Source: a virus. From it: a stretch of DNA of 46,960 bases. The notes under the pieces are model-generated. The model was not told where the DNA came from. It did not search any database and saw only the letters and a program-made list of their open reading frames with translations. How positions within the stretch are numbered: the stretch's first letter is position 1; every line of letters begins with the position of its first letter. Where the stretch lies: positions 1 through 46,960 of the IMG/VR virus record IMGVR_UViG_3300045975_000024. One strand, 5' to 3'. Shown here one piece after another: positions 1-7,389 of the stretch. Position numbers and translations under genes: made by a program.

Positions 1-104
1 ATGTTCCGGTTGCCACATCCCATGATGAAGCAAAATGATGCCATGTGCTATCTGCGGTATAGGTGCCAGAACTCGTCATCAAAACTCTATCGGTGCCGCC
101 GGTG
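1..104. repeat. Terminal redundancy, left copy
   Basis: Bases 1-104 match 46857-46960 at 103 of 104 positions; the only difference is C at 91 against T at 46947. A gene reads in frame through the joined ends, so this is the overlap of a circular or circularly permuted genome, not two independent repeats. The unique length is then 46856 bp. The mismatch changes Asp to Asn in the encoded lectin-like protein and most likely reflects variation in the sampled population. Confidence 0.93.
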
Positions 105-409
105 TCCCGACACAACACCTGCCATAAATTGCTACTATCTCGGAAGAACGCAATATACCGGGTCACACCGCTTTGTGCGATATTAAGAACGTATTGATCT
201 GCTCCGTTCCCGCCAGTTAGTTTGAACCAAAACGAGATGATACCCTTCTTACCGTCAGCCGATCCGGTTAATTTGGCTCTGCTGAAATACCCGGTAGAGC
301 CATCGAAACGAACCGCCTCCGTAGCACCAGTCGCAGACCTCCTTCTGTAATACGCCAAATCATCCAGAGGGATTGTGAGGTTCTCTAAACCTCCGCGAAA
401 AAGTCCCAT
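1..409 (-). CDS. LamG/concanavalin-like adhesin, N-terminal part (continues across the circular join)
   Basis: An ATG at 409, one base after the stop of the upstream gene, opens a frame that runs to base 1 and continues at 46856 down to the stop at 46465. The joined protein is 266 residues. The middle has features of a LamG/concanavalin A-like lectin domain: a V-R-F-D-G-S-T-G-Y-F start, an I-I-S-F-W-F-K strand, and later W-H-H-F-A-S-S-W and M-Y-I-D-G. In phages such domains sit in tail fibres or adhesins that bind surface sugars. Its place between the portal-side genes and the large beta-helix protein fits a virion adhesin. The domain call is from motifs only; the receptor is unknown. Confidence 0.8.
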   Translation of the reverse strand, partial: MGLFRGGLENLTIPLDDLAYYRRRSATGATEAVRFDGSTGYFSRAKLTGSADGKKGIISFWFKLTGGNGADQYVLNIAQSGVTRYIAFFRDSSNLWQVLCRDTGGTDRVLMTSSGTYTADSTWHHFASSWDVATGT

Positions 410-410
410 G

Positions 411-1172
411 TTACGGCTGCGTCACGCGCTCGATGACAAGATCGTCGGCGCCGGAGGCCGTCATACGGTAGGCGAGCTCGTCGGCGTTGGTATCGGCCGC
501 GGCAAGCACGATTGTATAGAGGCCAGAGCCGATTTCCGTTGCGGGGGAGTTCGCCGCAGTAGCAAGCGCGGCACCATCAAGCGAGCGCTGCACCGTGACA
601 GTCTTTCCCGTAACCGGAGCGTGCGTGGACGAGTCCGTCATCACGAACGTAATGCGGGAAGCAGAGTTCTTCTTGATGTTGGATGTGACGGCCGCCTGAC
701 CGGAGGTGACGGTGAGTTGCCCAGTTCCAGTACCCCTTGTAATAATACCGCCGGAGGCTTCCGCCGCCGCATTGGGAAGCGCTGTGAGGCCAGCGCGCAC
801 CGAGTCGTTCACGTCAACCGAGACAATCTGCGCCTCGATCGGCAGCGGCGCCATGTTGGTGACGCCCTTCAGGTGAATACCGACGTTCTTTGCGCTGGCA
901 GCAAAACACGAACTCGGCGGGCAGAACTGATACCATCCCGGCATATTGGTCTGGTCGATCTCCGCAAACCCTGACGAAGTGAACGTCCCGATCGTCATCG
1001 TGGTCAGGGAGATAGATGTTGCGGTCGTATCAACATCGCGGTGATAAAAGGCGGTAAAGCTTGCCGATGATGCCCGCACGGAGACCAGCCCGGCCCCCAG
1101 GGAGGAACTGGAGTCCTGGATGAAGATCTGCAGGATGTTGGACGTTGACCCGACGGGAATGAGAAGTTTCAT
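411..1172 (-). CDS. Phage structural protein, tail/baseplate-like beta-rich
   Basis: A 253-residue protein starting M-K-L-L-I-P-V-G-S-T-S, an opening I recognise from hypothetical structural proteins of alphaproteobacterial and metagenomic phages (L-Q-I-F-I-Q-D-S-S followed by G-A-G-L and T-A-F-Y). It is rich in Ser, Thr, Ala and Val with no TM segment, as expected of a beta-sandwich virion protein. An A-L-P-N-A-A-A-E-A-S-G-G-I-I-T-R-G-T-G stretch (about 135-155) resembles a linker seen in tail fibre and baseplate proteins. It begins 9 bases after the portal stop and ends one base before the lectin-like gene. The 130-residue protein at 28774 has a similar opening style. Exact role not known. 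Confidence 0.7.
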   Translation of the reverse strand: MKLLIPVGSTSNILQIFIQDSSSSLGAGLVSVRASSASFTAFYHRDVDTTATSISLTTMTIGTFTSSGFAEIDQTNMPGWYQFCPPSSCFAASAKNVGIHLKGVTNMAPLPIEAQIVSVDVNDSVRAGLTALPNAAAEASGGIITRGTGTGQLTVTSGQAAVTSNIKKNSASRITFVMTDSSTHAPVTGKTVTVQRSLDGAALATAANSPATEIGSGLYTIVLAAADTNADELAYRMTASGADDLVIERVTQP

Positions 1173-1181
1173 AATCTAATC

Positions 1182-3401
1182 CTAGTTGAGTGTGGCGCCG
1201 GACATGCGCCCGGATTTGTCTCTGGTGACAGTGACGGAGATCGGTTTCTTCTCGTCTTTCTTCAGGATGGCCTCGGCCAGAGCCTCCATGCCTTCCTTGA
1301 TGCCTTCGGCGAGTTTCTCGGTGCTTTGCTGGAACTCTTCCGCAAGGGTTTTTACAGTATCCGCAAAGTCGTGCTCGATCGCGGCCTCCGGCTCCATCGA
1401 CTGGCGAAGCGCCTGGGCGCGGATCTTGTTTTCTTCCTGCTTGGCGCCGAGCTGGATGCTGGACTTTACTTTCTCGTGCCCGATCTGCATCTCGCCTTTT
1501 AGCTTCTCGTGATCCATCTCGCGCTCGTGCTTCTGGCCCATCATCGCCATTTCGGCGTCGTGTTCTTCCTTCCGCATCTGGAGATCGGCTGCAGCGGTGA
1601 TCTGCTTGACCTTGATGTCGCTCTGGGCCTTCGCCTCGTTGGTCTTGATGTCGGAGTCTGCCTTGGCTGCGGCTGCCTTGAGTTGCACTTCCGCCTTCTG
1701 CTGCTCCGCGATAACCTCCGGCGGGACTTGCGGGGGAGCATTCTCCTCGGCCATTGCCTGGTCGCGGTATTTCTTCTTGGCATCGGAGGGAAGCGCGGAG
1801 GTCTCGATCAGGATGTCGACAAGCGAGGATGCCTTGCCGGGGGTGAGCAAGGGAGCCACCGCGGGGAGAACCTGCTGCAGAGTCTCGTTGGTCTCTTGCA
1901 TCGATGTGATTGAGTCCGGCCCCTCGTCCATGATGATGTCGACATCGAGGGAGCCTACCGCGTTGACGAGCGTGGGCTGTCCCGTATTGGGATCAATCCC
2001 GATGCCGTTGATCTGGATATATTGGGCGAGTTGCTGGTCGTCGGTTACTCTGATCCAGCGCTCGGCTTTCCAGTGCTGCTGGATGGCGTTCCATATTGCG
2101 CGGTAAACTCTGATCTTCCATCCCTTATAGGCGAGCATGTATGGCCCCAGTTCTGCCATTCCAGCCTGCTGTAGTAATGCGATTGCCCGTCCAGAATTGT
2201 TTTCGACCCCTCCCTGTCCCACGAGGGCGTGATTAGGCCCATAGTTCTCGATCTCCTGGATGTTCAGTTCCAGCATCTTGGTCATGCCGGCGAAGTCGAA
2301 CTGCTGGTCGTCTATCTTGAGTCCCTCGTTGACCGGACGATCCACCAGCACAACGCCATCGGCCCGCGCAGCCTCTCTGCGTGTCACCTCAACATCAGTG
2401 ACGGAGCCTCTCGTGATGAAGATGCGCTTGGATGCCAGCATGTGCTGCATCTTGGATTGTTTTGCGTTCAATCCATCCTGCGCGGATTTCATGTTGCGGA
2501 CGAAACCATAACGATCCCCGTCTTGGTCGACGTTGCCGGAGAACATCTGGTACTTGCAGATGTCCTTGCCCTTCTCGTCCTTGAGCCAGGACTTGCCTTC
2601 CATCAGGACGGCAGAGCCGGTGAAGATCGCCCAGCACCAGCCGCCATTGTGCTGATACCAGATGTCGACCAGACGAACTCTCTTGACGCCAGAGGCCGTC
2701 GAGAACCAGCGCTGCTCACGGTCGGAGTTGGAGGTGAGTTCGGTGTCGGTCGACCATGCCGAGTCCGCAGCATCAGGAAACATCTGCTTGGCAATGTCCT
2801 GGTCCACCCATTTCCCGATCCCCTGGAACCTCGCATCCGTGAAGTCATCGCGGAACGAGCGGGCATCGTAGAAATACGACGCAATATCTACGACCTCGAA
2901 GCCAATCTCGGGGTCGCCCTGATCGCCCTGAACGATCTCGAGTTCGATCCCGCCGATGCCGTCTACGGCCCCGTCGTGGGCAACCTGCGGGGACTTGGCC
3001 CGCCATTCCTGCTCATCGAGGACGTATCGGACGGCCGCGGTGGCAAGGTCCGCCCCCTGCAGGTGCATGGGCGTGCGGGCATAGGCTTTGGGGTCTTGCC
3101 TCAGACGCTCGATCGTGCCGACAACGCCATCTATCTTCCTGGCAATGCGGTTGAAGGTCATCACCGGCTGCTTGCGCTTTTTAAGTACGGCTATCTGCTC
3201 CTTGGTCCAGTGCGATCCGTGATAGTATCTGCGCGCGTCGATCTGCTCGTTGATTTCGTCCCGCTTGGAAAACAAATAATCCGTGTAGCACTTGCGGAGC
3301 TTCTCCAGCGGCCAATAGTTTTCCTTTTTGGCAGGCTGAGGCCCCGACCCCGGCTGCGGAGAGCCCGCAGGGGACGAGGTATAGGATTGTTCGAGCGCCA
3401 T
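1182..3401 (-). CDS. Portal protein, P22 type
   Basis: A 739-residue protein, close to the size of P22 gp1 (725). It forms the dodecameric ring through which DNA is packaged and ejected. The N-terminal half has the P22-like portal pattern: a helical start with R-R-Y-Y-H-G-S-H-W (about 55-65), then P-V-M-T-F-N-R-I and V-G-T-I-E-R-L-R-Q-D-P-K-A, and a D-G-I-G-G-I-E-L-E-I segment. From about residue 555 it becomes a long charged coiled coil rich in Lys, Glu, Gln and Ala, comparable to the C-terminal barrel region of P22-like portals. It starts immediately after the large terminase stop. The order terminase small, large, portal is the usual one. Confidence 0.9.
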   Translation of the reverse strand: MALEQSYTSSPAGSPQPGSGPQPAKKENYWPLEKLRKCYTDYLFSKRDEINEQIDARRYYHGSHWTKEQIAVLKKRKQPVMTFNRIARKIDGVVGTIERLRQDPKAYARTPMHLQGADLATAAVRYVLDEQEWRAKSPQVAHDGAVDGIGGIELEIVQGDQGDPEIGFEVVDIASYFYDARSFRDDFTDARFQGIGKWVDQDIAKQMFPDAADSAWSTDTELTSNSDREQRWFSTASGVKRVRLVDIWYQHNGGWCWAIFTGSAVLMEGKSWLKDEKGKDICKYQMFSGNVDQDGDRYGFVRNMKSAQDGLNAKQSKMQHMLASKRIFITRGSVTDVEVTRREAARADGVVLVDRPVNEGLKIDDQQFDFAGMTKMLELNIQEIENYGPNHALVGQGGVENNSGRAIALLQQAGMAELGPYMLAYKGWKIRVYRAIWNAIQQHWKAERWIRVTDDQQLAQYIQINGIGIDPNTGQPTLVNAVGSLDVDIIMDEGPDSITSMQETNETLQQVLPAVAPLLTPGKASSLVDILIETSALPSDAKKKYRDQAMAEENAPPQVPPEVIAEQQKAEVQLKAAAAKADSDIKTNEAKAQSDIKVKQITAAADLQMRKEEHDAEMAMMGQKHEREMDHEKLKGEMQIGHEKVKSSIQLGAKQEENKIRAQALRQSMEPEAAIEHDFADTVKTLAEEFQQSTEKLAEGIKEGMEALAEAILKKDEKKPISVTVTRDKSGRMSGATLN

Positions 3402-4874
3402 CTAGTATGAGATCCAGTCGTTGTCGCGAAATCCCTGAAGATCCAGGAGTTGATAGCCCGTCGAGTTCTTGTTCTTCTTCTCGGGCTCGGGGAGTGGCAC
3501 GCCTTCGACCATGTAATCCAGGAGTTGGCCTATAAGACCTAGTGCGTCGACCATGTCGTCGTGCTTGCCAGCAGGGAAAGAAAGCAGTTCAGAACGAAGG
3601 TCTGGGAGCCACGATGCGTTAGCGGGGACGTAGAGTCCGTCAAGGGCCATTCGACCTCGTATCGATTGTGCCCGCACTGCTTTATCTCCACGGGTTGGAA
3701 ACACCCGACGGTAGACATAGGCATTGCGCTCTCTTTGCATCCGGTCAATAAACGGCCCGACGCCCGATTTGATTTGGCCATGCTCCTCCGCCCATTCGCG
3801 GGGTTTCCACTCCCTCACCATCGAGCAGAATGCTTCGATCCAGACATCCGATGCGGCCTGCTTGCGCCAGAGATCGAGAAGGTACATCCGCTTCTCGGGG
3901 TCGACGCCGATCACACAATGCACTGTGTAGTCGCCGCCGTCTGACGTAACGGCGTAATCAGACCCGCCGTATACCGCTAGGGTTTCTAAAGGTGGGGCCT
4001 TGGTGTAGGGTTTCAGCCAGGCTGCCTTGAAGTAGTCGCCTTCTTCCGGCGCCGGCCTTTGCTGGTAGAGCGCGGTCCAGTTGCGGGGCGGCATGTTGAG
4101 CCGCTTGCGCTCTAGTTGGTCGAGTGGCTCCCATTCTGGCCAGAGGGCTTCTCCTGGAGAGCGTCCAAGAGGGTCCATTCCTTCGGCAATGGCAGGCAGA
4201 GATATAATTTCCCATCTATCTCCGCCAGTTTGCATGCGCTCCAGAAGTCGTCCGGAGAGATCATCCTCATGCCACCGTGTCTGAATTACGATTATCTTCC
4301 CGCCCGGCTTGAGGCGGGTATACAAATCCGCCTGGTACCATTCCCAGGTCTTGTCCCTCACGACCTCGGAGTCTGCATCCTCTCGGCTGCGGACAGGATC
4401 ATCAATGACAACAAGATCAGCACGCCGCCCAGTAATAGACCCACCCACGCCAGCGGCAAAATACTCACCCCCAGTATTCGTCTCCCACCGTCCCGCAGCC
4501 TTTGAGTCCTGCGCCAGCCCGTAGCCAAGCAAGTTCTGATGGACCCCGATGAGATTGCGTACACGGCGTCCCCAGTTCTCGGCCAGTTCTTGTGTGTGAG
4601 ACGCAACGATTAGGCACGCATCCGGGTGATGGACGAAGTACCACGCCGGGAACAGGATGCTCGCATAAGTGCTCTTCGCACTACCCGGCGGCATGAAGAT
4701 CGCCAGCCGGTCAATCTCCCCCCTCGTGACCGCAACCAGCTTGTCCAGGATCAGCTTGTGATGCTTTGCCGGCTCATACCCCGCATGCCGGCACCAGTCG
4801 ACCAATGACCCCCTGATCCTCCTGTTGCGTAGCTGAAGAGCGGCCTCAGCCAGCCCCGCCAGGTTCTCAGACAC
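3402..4874 (-). CDS. terL: Terminase large subunit
   Basis: A 490-residue packaging motor that pumps DNA into the prohead and cuts it. The ATPase shows a Walker A-like P-P-G-S-A-K-S-T (62-69) and a Walker B L-V-V-I-D-D-P (154-160), followed by the coupling segment I-I-V-I-Q-T-R-W-H-E-D-D. The C-terminal RNase H-like nuclease begins at G-G-S-D-Y-A-V (about 305) and ends with G-K-H-D-D-M-V-D-A. The length and motif set match Terminase_6-type large subunits. The start is GTG at 4874, two bases after the stop of a small membrane protein gene. The cutting mode (headful or other) cannot be read from sequence, but the circular map suits headful packaging. Confidence 0.95.
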   Translation of the reverse strand: MSENLAGLAEAALQLRNRRIRGSLVDWCRHAGYEPAKHHKLILDKLVAVTRGEIDRLAIFMPPGSAKSTYASILFPAWYFVHHPDACLIVASHTQELAENWGRRVRNLIGVHQNLLGYGLAQDSKAAGRWETNTGGEYFAAGVGGSITGRRADLVVIDDPVRSREDADSEVVRDKTWEWYQADLYTRLKPGGKIIVIQTRWHEDDLSGRLLERMQTGGDRWEIISLPAIAEGMDPLGRSPGEALWPEWEPLDQLERKRLNMPPRNWTALYQQRPAPEEGDYFKAAWLKPYTKAPPLETLAVYGGSDYAVTSDGGDYTVHCVIGVDPEKRMYLLDLWRKQAASDVWIEAFCSMVREWKPREWAEEHGQIKSGVGPFIDRMQRERNAYVYRRVFPTRGDKAVRAQSIRGRMALDGLYVPANASWLPDLRSELLSFPAGKHDDMVDALGLIGQLLDYMVEGVPLPEPEKKNKNSTGYQLLDLQGFRDNDWISY

Positions 4875-4876
4875 TC

Positions 4877-5020
4877 TCAGTCGTCAGGATGTGGATTGGA
4901 TAACCGGCCGCGCTTGTTGGCCGGAGGAACAGGAACTACCGCATTCCACACCGCAGTCGCGATAATGGCCGGGATGAACACCGCGGCGAGCGCTAACTTT
5001 GTCAGCACCGTATCCTCCAT
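4877..5020 (-). CDS. Small single-TM protein between the terminase genes
   Basis: A 47-residue protein from the ATG at 5020. It has one membrane segment (about residues 8-27, L-A-L-A-A-V-F-I-P-A-I-I-A-T-A-V-W) and a short basic, Pro-rich tail. A start at 5110 would add 30 residues with no hydrophobic character and would run into the repeat region, so the shorter form is preferred. It lies 2 bases before the large terminase GTG and is probably co-transcribed. No family recognised. Confidence 0.5.
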   Translation of the reverse strand: MEDTVLTKLALAAVFIPAIIATAVWNAVVPVPPANKRGRLSNPHPDD

Positions 5021-5128
5021 TGTAATTTTATTGCGAGTGGTCCCGAGCCGATAGAAAGAATATTGCGCGACACGGACGTTAGGGGTGTCTATAGAAAAAG
5101 GGGGGTCCATAAGTACGGGGACTTACTC

Positions 5129-5164
5129 AGATAACCGGTACTTAAGCCTAGATAACCGGTACTT
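5129..5164. repeat. Two 15-bp direct repeats with 21-bp period
   Basis: The sequence agataaccggtactt occurs at 5129-5143 and again at 5150-5164, exactly 21 bp apart, which is two helical turns. A degenerate relative (aagtacggggactta) lies just before them at 5111-5125. They sit in the 238-bp space between the small terminase stop (5259) and the small membrane gene (5020), where nothing else is encoded. Phased repeats of this type suggest binding sites for a regulator or for the packaging machinery. This is inference. Confidence 0.6.
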
Positions 5165-5258
5165 GGTGTGTGGGGCCCCAGTCTAGGCCGGGGGTGGGTT
5201 CGACTTTTGGAGGTACCCGGCGGGGGCCGCCCTCATTAGGCCGGCGCGCGCTCGTTAA

Positions 5259-5690
5259 TCACTGTTTAACGGACACAGACTGTGACAGAGTGTGCAATGG
5301 CTTCTCTAGTGTATCCAATGGGTTAGGCGTGACATCAATGACAGGTGGCACTGGCTGACCTTGGCTAAGTGCTAGCTCGCGTTGGATCATTGTCCTTAGT
5401 TCGCTATCGCTCATGCCGTCGAGCTCGGCGCGGACTGTAGTTTCAACCTCTTTAGGCAATACCGTTGCGGCTACACGCAGGTAAACGCTTGGCTCTTTGC
5501 GTGCGGTTGTTTCGAGTGCTTGCTTACCGTGTTTCTCCCATGAGGCAAGAAAGTCTGTCAGGAAGGCTTCGCTGAATTTATGCCTTGTGCCTTTGGGCCT
5601 TCCCATTGGGTTGCCGCTTTGGCCTTTTTGCCATTTGGGCAAGTGAGCGGCAGGCGAGCGCTTTGGCTTTGTCTCTTGTATGTCGCTCAT
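5259..5690 (-). CDS. terS: Probable terminase small subunit (DUF5681-type)
   Basis: A 143-residue protein with the DUF5681 signature W-Q-K-G-Q-S-G-N-P-x-G-R-P-K-G (about 21-35), a motif common in small proteins next to phage large terminases, especially in alphaproteobacteria. The remainder is helical and charged, consistent with a DNA-recognition and oligomerisation role. It is the first gene of the late operon, 385 bases before the large terminase GTG. The ATG at 5690 is preceded by agagg. Assignment as small terminase rests on the domain and position. Confidence 0.75.
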   Translation of the reverse strand: MSDIQETKPKRSPAAHLPKWQKGQSGNPMGRPKGTRHKFSEAFLTDFLASWEKHGKQALETTARKEPSVYLRVAATVLPKEVETTVRAELDGMSDSELRTMIQRELALSQGQPVPPVIDVTPNPLDTLEKPLHTLSQSVSVKQ

Positions 5691-5710
5691 GCTGGCCTCT
5701 GTAACATATT

Positions 5711-5726
5711 ATCACGCATTCGTGAT
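5711..5726. promoter_or_regulatory. 16-bp palindrome upstream of the late operon
   Basis: atcacg-catt-cgtgat is an inverted repeat with 6-bp arms, 21 to 36 bases upstream of the small terminase ATG. On the minus strand it is followed directly by TAATAT (5711-5706), a possible -10 element, though no good -35 is seen. It may be an operator controlling the start of the late operon. This is inference from position and symmetry. Confidence 0.5.
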
Positions 5727-5769
5727 TGATGTTGCCTGTGTGTTTGTATTTGGTTGCTGTTTCGTTCTT

Positions 5770-5807
5770 TATAGGACAGTTGACCCTATAGGGCGATGTG
5801 TCCTATA
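5770..5807. promoter_or_regulatory. 38-bp nested concentric palindrome
   Basis: Two inverted repeats share one centre (5788.5). The outer pair is TATAGGACA (5770-5778) and TGTCCTATA (5799-5807). The inner element is CCCTATAGGG (5784-5793). Spacers of 5 bp on each side keep the symmetry exact. It lies in the divergent region between the late operon and the small early genes and overlaps the plus-strand promoter candidate. Such a layout would suit binding of two dimers or of a tetramer. Confidence 0.7.
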
Positions 5808-5809
5808 TA
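5780..5809 (+). promoter_or_regulatory. Candidate sigma70-type promoter for the small early genes
   Basis: TTGACC at 5780-5785 and TATATA at 5804-5809 are separated by 18 bp, about 48 bases upstream of the first start codon (5857). Both boxes lie on or beside the nested palindrome, so a regulator bound there would block or position RNA polymerase. Confidence 0.55.
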
Positions 5810-5827
5810 TGTGCCTGAGAGTTAGTT

Positions 5828-6188
5828 CTATCTCATTAACGGAAAGGACCACGAAAATGACGCGCCATGAAATCAGCCAGCAATACAAGCTAGACGATAA
5901 TGGCGAGTTTATTTGCTCGCCTGGTAAATTCGAGGGCGAACCGGTTTATGCCCCGTACTTCTACGATGCACTTCTAAATGGTGGCGCAGATGAAGATGAC
6001 GGCAAGACCGCTATCTTTGACGTGAATGACGATGACCGCCGCGAGTTCCCGACTCTTGCCGATGTGGCGCGGGTTAGCCTCTCAGAGACAAACGATGGTT
6101 TCGTGGTCGTTTGGACGGAACTAACAGCCTAGTGCTTTGATCCCTGCCGCTTACGGGCGGCGGTATTGAAGGCACTATCTCATTAACG
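5828..6188 (+). repeat. Repeated 14-bp leader ctatctcattaacg
   Basis: The same 14 bases stand at 5828-5841 and at 6175-6188, just before two successive small genes (starts 5857 and 6198). The core cattaacg recurs before the gene at 25021, and looser attaac versions precede the starts at 6719 and 20127. The spacing to the start codon differs (15 and 9 bases), so this is not only the ribosome binding site. It may be a shared translational or processing signal, or a trace of gene duplication. Confidence 0.55.
5857..6132 (+). CDS. Small acidic early protein, unknown function
   Basis: 91 residues from the ATG at 5857, chosen because ggaaaggacc lies 8 bases upstream; an earlier in-frame start at 5680 would run through the promoter and palindrome. 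The protein is strongly acidic (N-G-G-A-D-E-D-D-G-K, D-V-N-D-D-D-R-R) without TM segments or a known motif. First gene of a run of six small plus-strand genes. Acidic small early proteins of phages often act as inhibitors or DNA mimics, but nothing here proves that. Confidence 0.7.
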   Translation: MTRHEISQQYKLDDNGEFICSPGKFEGEPVYAPYFYDALLNGGADEDDGKTAIFDVNDDDRREFPTLADVARVSLSETNDGFVVVWTELTA

Positions 6189-6197
6189 AATAGGGGA

Positions 6198-6470
6198 ATG
6201 AAAATGACCAAGTTAGCCGAATACGGAACATTCTCAGCCGATGAATCAGCCAAGGTCACTCAGATTGACGAAGCCTATTCCAACAAAGTCAGGGCAATGG
6301 TTCGGTTTGTCGAATCATCGGCGGGATATGAACCGGCCGGATCAGTCGCACGATGGACGGACGGTTATTATGCCGTGCGGTGGACAGACTATAGCGGGGC
6401 AATCCAAGGCCGTCGCTATAGGGATAGATACGAGGCAGCTAATCACTTCGGCCGCCTAATCCACTCATAA
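6198..6470 (+). CDS. Small early protein, unknown function
   Basis: 90 residues, starting ATG-AAA-ATG after taggggaa. The C-terminal half is aromatic and basic (W-T-D-G-Y-Y-A-V-R-W-T-D-Y, G-R-R-Y-R-D-R-Y-E-A-A), suggesting a compact alpha/beta fold. No catalytic motif recognised. It is separated from the gene before it by 65 bases holding a weak hairpin (gccgc-6-gcggc, about 6145-6161) and the repeated leader. Confidence 0.68.
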   Translation: MKMTKLAEYGTFSADESAKVTQIDEAYSNKVRAMVRFVESSAGYEPAGSVARWTDGYYAVRWTDYSGAIQGRRYRDRYEAANHFGRLIHS

Positions 6471-6493
6471 GCACTTAACTAGGAGATAATGCC

Positions 6494-6691
6494 GTGAAAC
6501 ACGAAATACACATCTGGGGTCTGCCGAAAGGCGAAACAGATAGGCTTTATGAGCAAGTCCTATCAACCCAATGTAAGACGGCTGACGAAATAGAGCGGAT
6601 CAAGTCCCGCGCCTCTCAAGACGGCTGGCACGGTTTCCGCGTCGTGAATTGGGATGGATCGCCGCCCGACTTTACCAAAGTTCTACGCTAA
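6494..6691 (+). CDS. Small early protein, GTG start
   Basis: 65 residues starting at GTG 6494, with aggag at 6481-6485. An ATG at 6489 is out of frame and stops after two codons, which supports GTG. The sequence shows I-H-I-W-G-L-P-K-G-E-T-D-R-L-Y-E at the start and a D-G-W-H-G-F-R-V-V end. This beta-alpha-beta pattern with a late W-H-x-F-R-V is seen in other small phage proteins of unknown role. No function assigned. Confidence 0.65.
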   Translation: MKHEIHIWGLPKGETDRLYEQVLSTQCKTADEIERIKSRASQDGWHGFRVVNWDGSPPDFTKVLR

Positions 6692-6718
6692 CAACCCATT
6701 AACCTACGGGAGACTGAT

Positions 6719-7060
6719 ATGAAAACCGTTCCAAAGTTTTATACCAGCAATCCAGAGCGCGTTAGTGCCTATGACGCCAAAGATATGGATTTCCTTACCG
6801 ATTCGGCCAAGGCCGCCGAGCAAATTTGGCTCAATGAGTGGATTAAGCAGGGGTCATCCGACCATGGCACTTGCTGCGGCGGCAAAGGCATCGAAATTTG
6901 GTTTGTCGGGCCTCGTCAGCGCGTTGCCAAGACCCGCAACCTTGTCCATTGCTCTTGGGTTCAGGGCAACCTAAGCGCCTCAAGGTCAGTGCAGCCCGCT
7001 ATTGATTTCCTCAAATCGCGCGGGATTGAGTGTCGCTATAACGATGGTTGGATGGACTAA
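6719..7060 (+). CDS. Early protein, unknown function
   Basis: 113 residues with a good ribosome site (cgggagactgat) before the ATG. It contains C-C-G-G-K-G-I-E-I-W-F-V-G-P and three Cys residues, a W-x-x-E-W motif near residue 40 and an A-I-D-F-L-K-S-R-G-I C-terminal helix. No TM or signal peptide. The Cys pair could bind metal, but there is no second clear pair. Function not recognised. Confidence 0.65.
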   Translation: MKTVPKFYTSNPERVSAYDAKDMDFLTDSAKAAEQIWLNEWIKQGSSDHGTCCGGKGIEIWFVGPRQRVAKTRNLVHCSWVQGNLSASRSVQPAIDFLKSRGIECRYNDGWMD

Positions 7061-7098
7061 AAGTCACCAAAGGCAGTTAACAGCTTATCAGAGGCCAC

Positions 7099-7380
7099 AT
7101 GAACGATATTGACGAAATGCTAAAGCGCCAAATGGCCGCTTACCATACCGCAGTCGCCAAGACCGCAGCTCGCAGTGCGAAACTTGAGGCTAAGTTAGCC
7201 GCAATACGGGAGGACCAAAAAGACGAGCAATTCATCATAGACTATCGGGCAATGTGGAAACCGCATTTGGATGAAATGGACGCACGCGGCTACCCGACTA
7301 AGAGAATACGCGCATCCCTAGATAGTCTAACCGTACGAAAGCTACGCAATAGCCGCGCAAAGGCTGCAACCGGCGATTAA
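7099..7380 (+). CDS. Early coiled-coil protein
   Basis: 93 residues, almost entirely helical and highly charged, with heptad-like runs of Ala, Lys, Leu and Glu in residues 15-45 (A-K-T-A-A-R-S-A-K-L-E-A-K-L-A-A-I-R-E-D). The tail is basic. Cytoplasmic, likely oligomeric, possibly nucleic-acid binding. It precedes an HTH gene by nine bases and may be translated with it. Confidence 0.6.
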   Translation: MNDIDEMLKRQMAAYHTAVAKTAARSAKLEAKLAAIREDQKDEQFIIDYRAMWKPHLDEMDARGYPTKRIRASLDSLTVRKLRNSRAKAATGD

Positions 7381-7389
7381 CACCCTATT

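Noticed and set aside
2229-3410. Long plus-strand open frame (393 codons) opposite the portal gene
   Set aside because: It mirrors the portal gene codon by codon, shows no family motif, and the minus-strand frame is clearly a portal protein. High-GC coding sequence often opens the opposite frame.
6145-6161. Hairpin between the first two small early genes, considered as terminator
   Set aside because: Only a 5-bp stem and no T tract; the genes after it look like the same operon.
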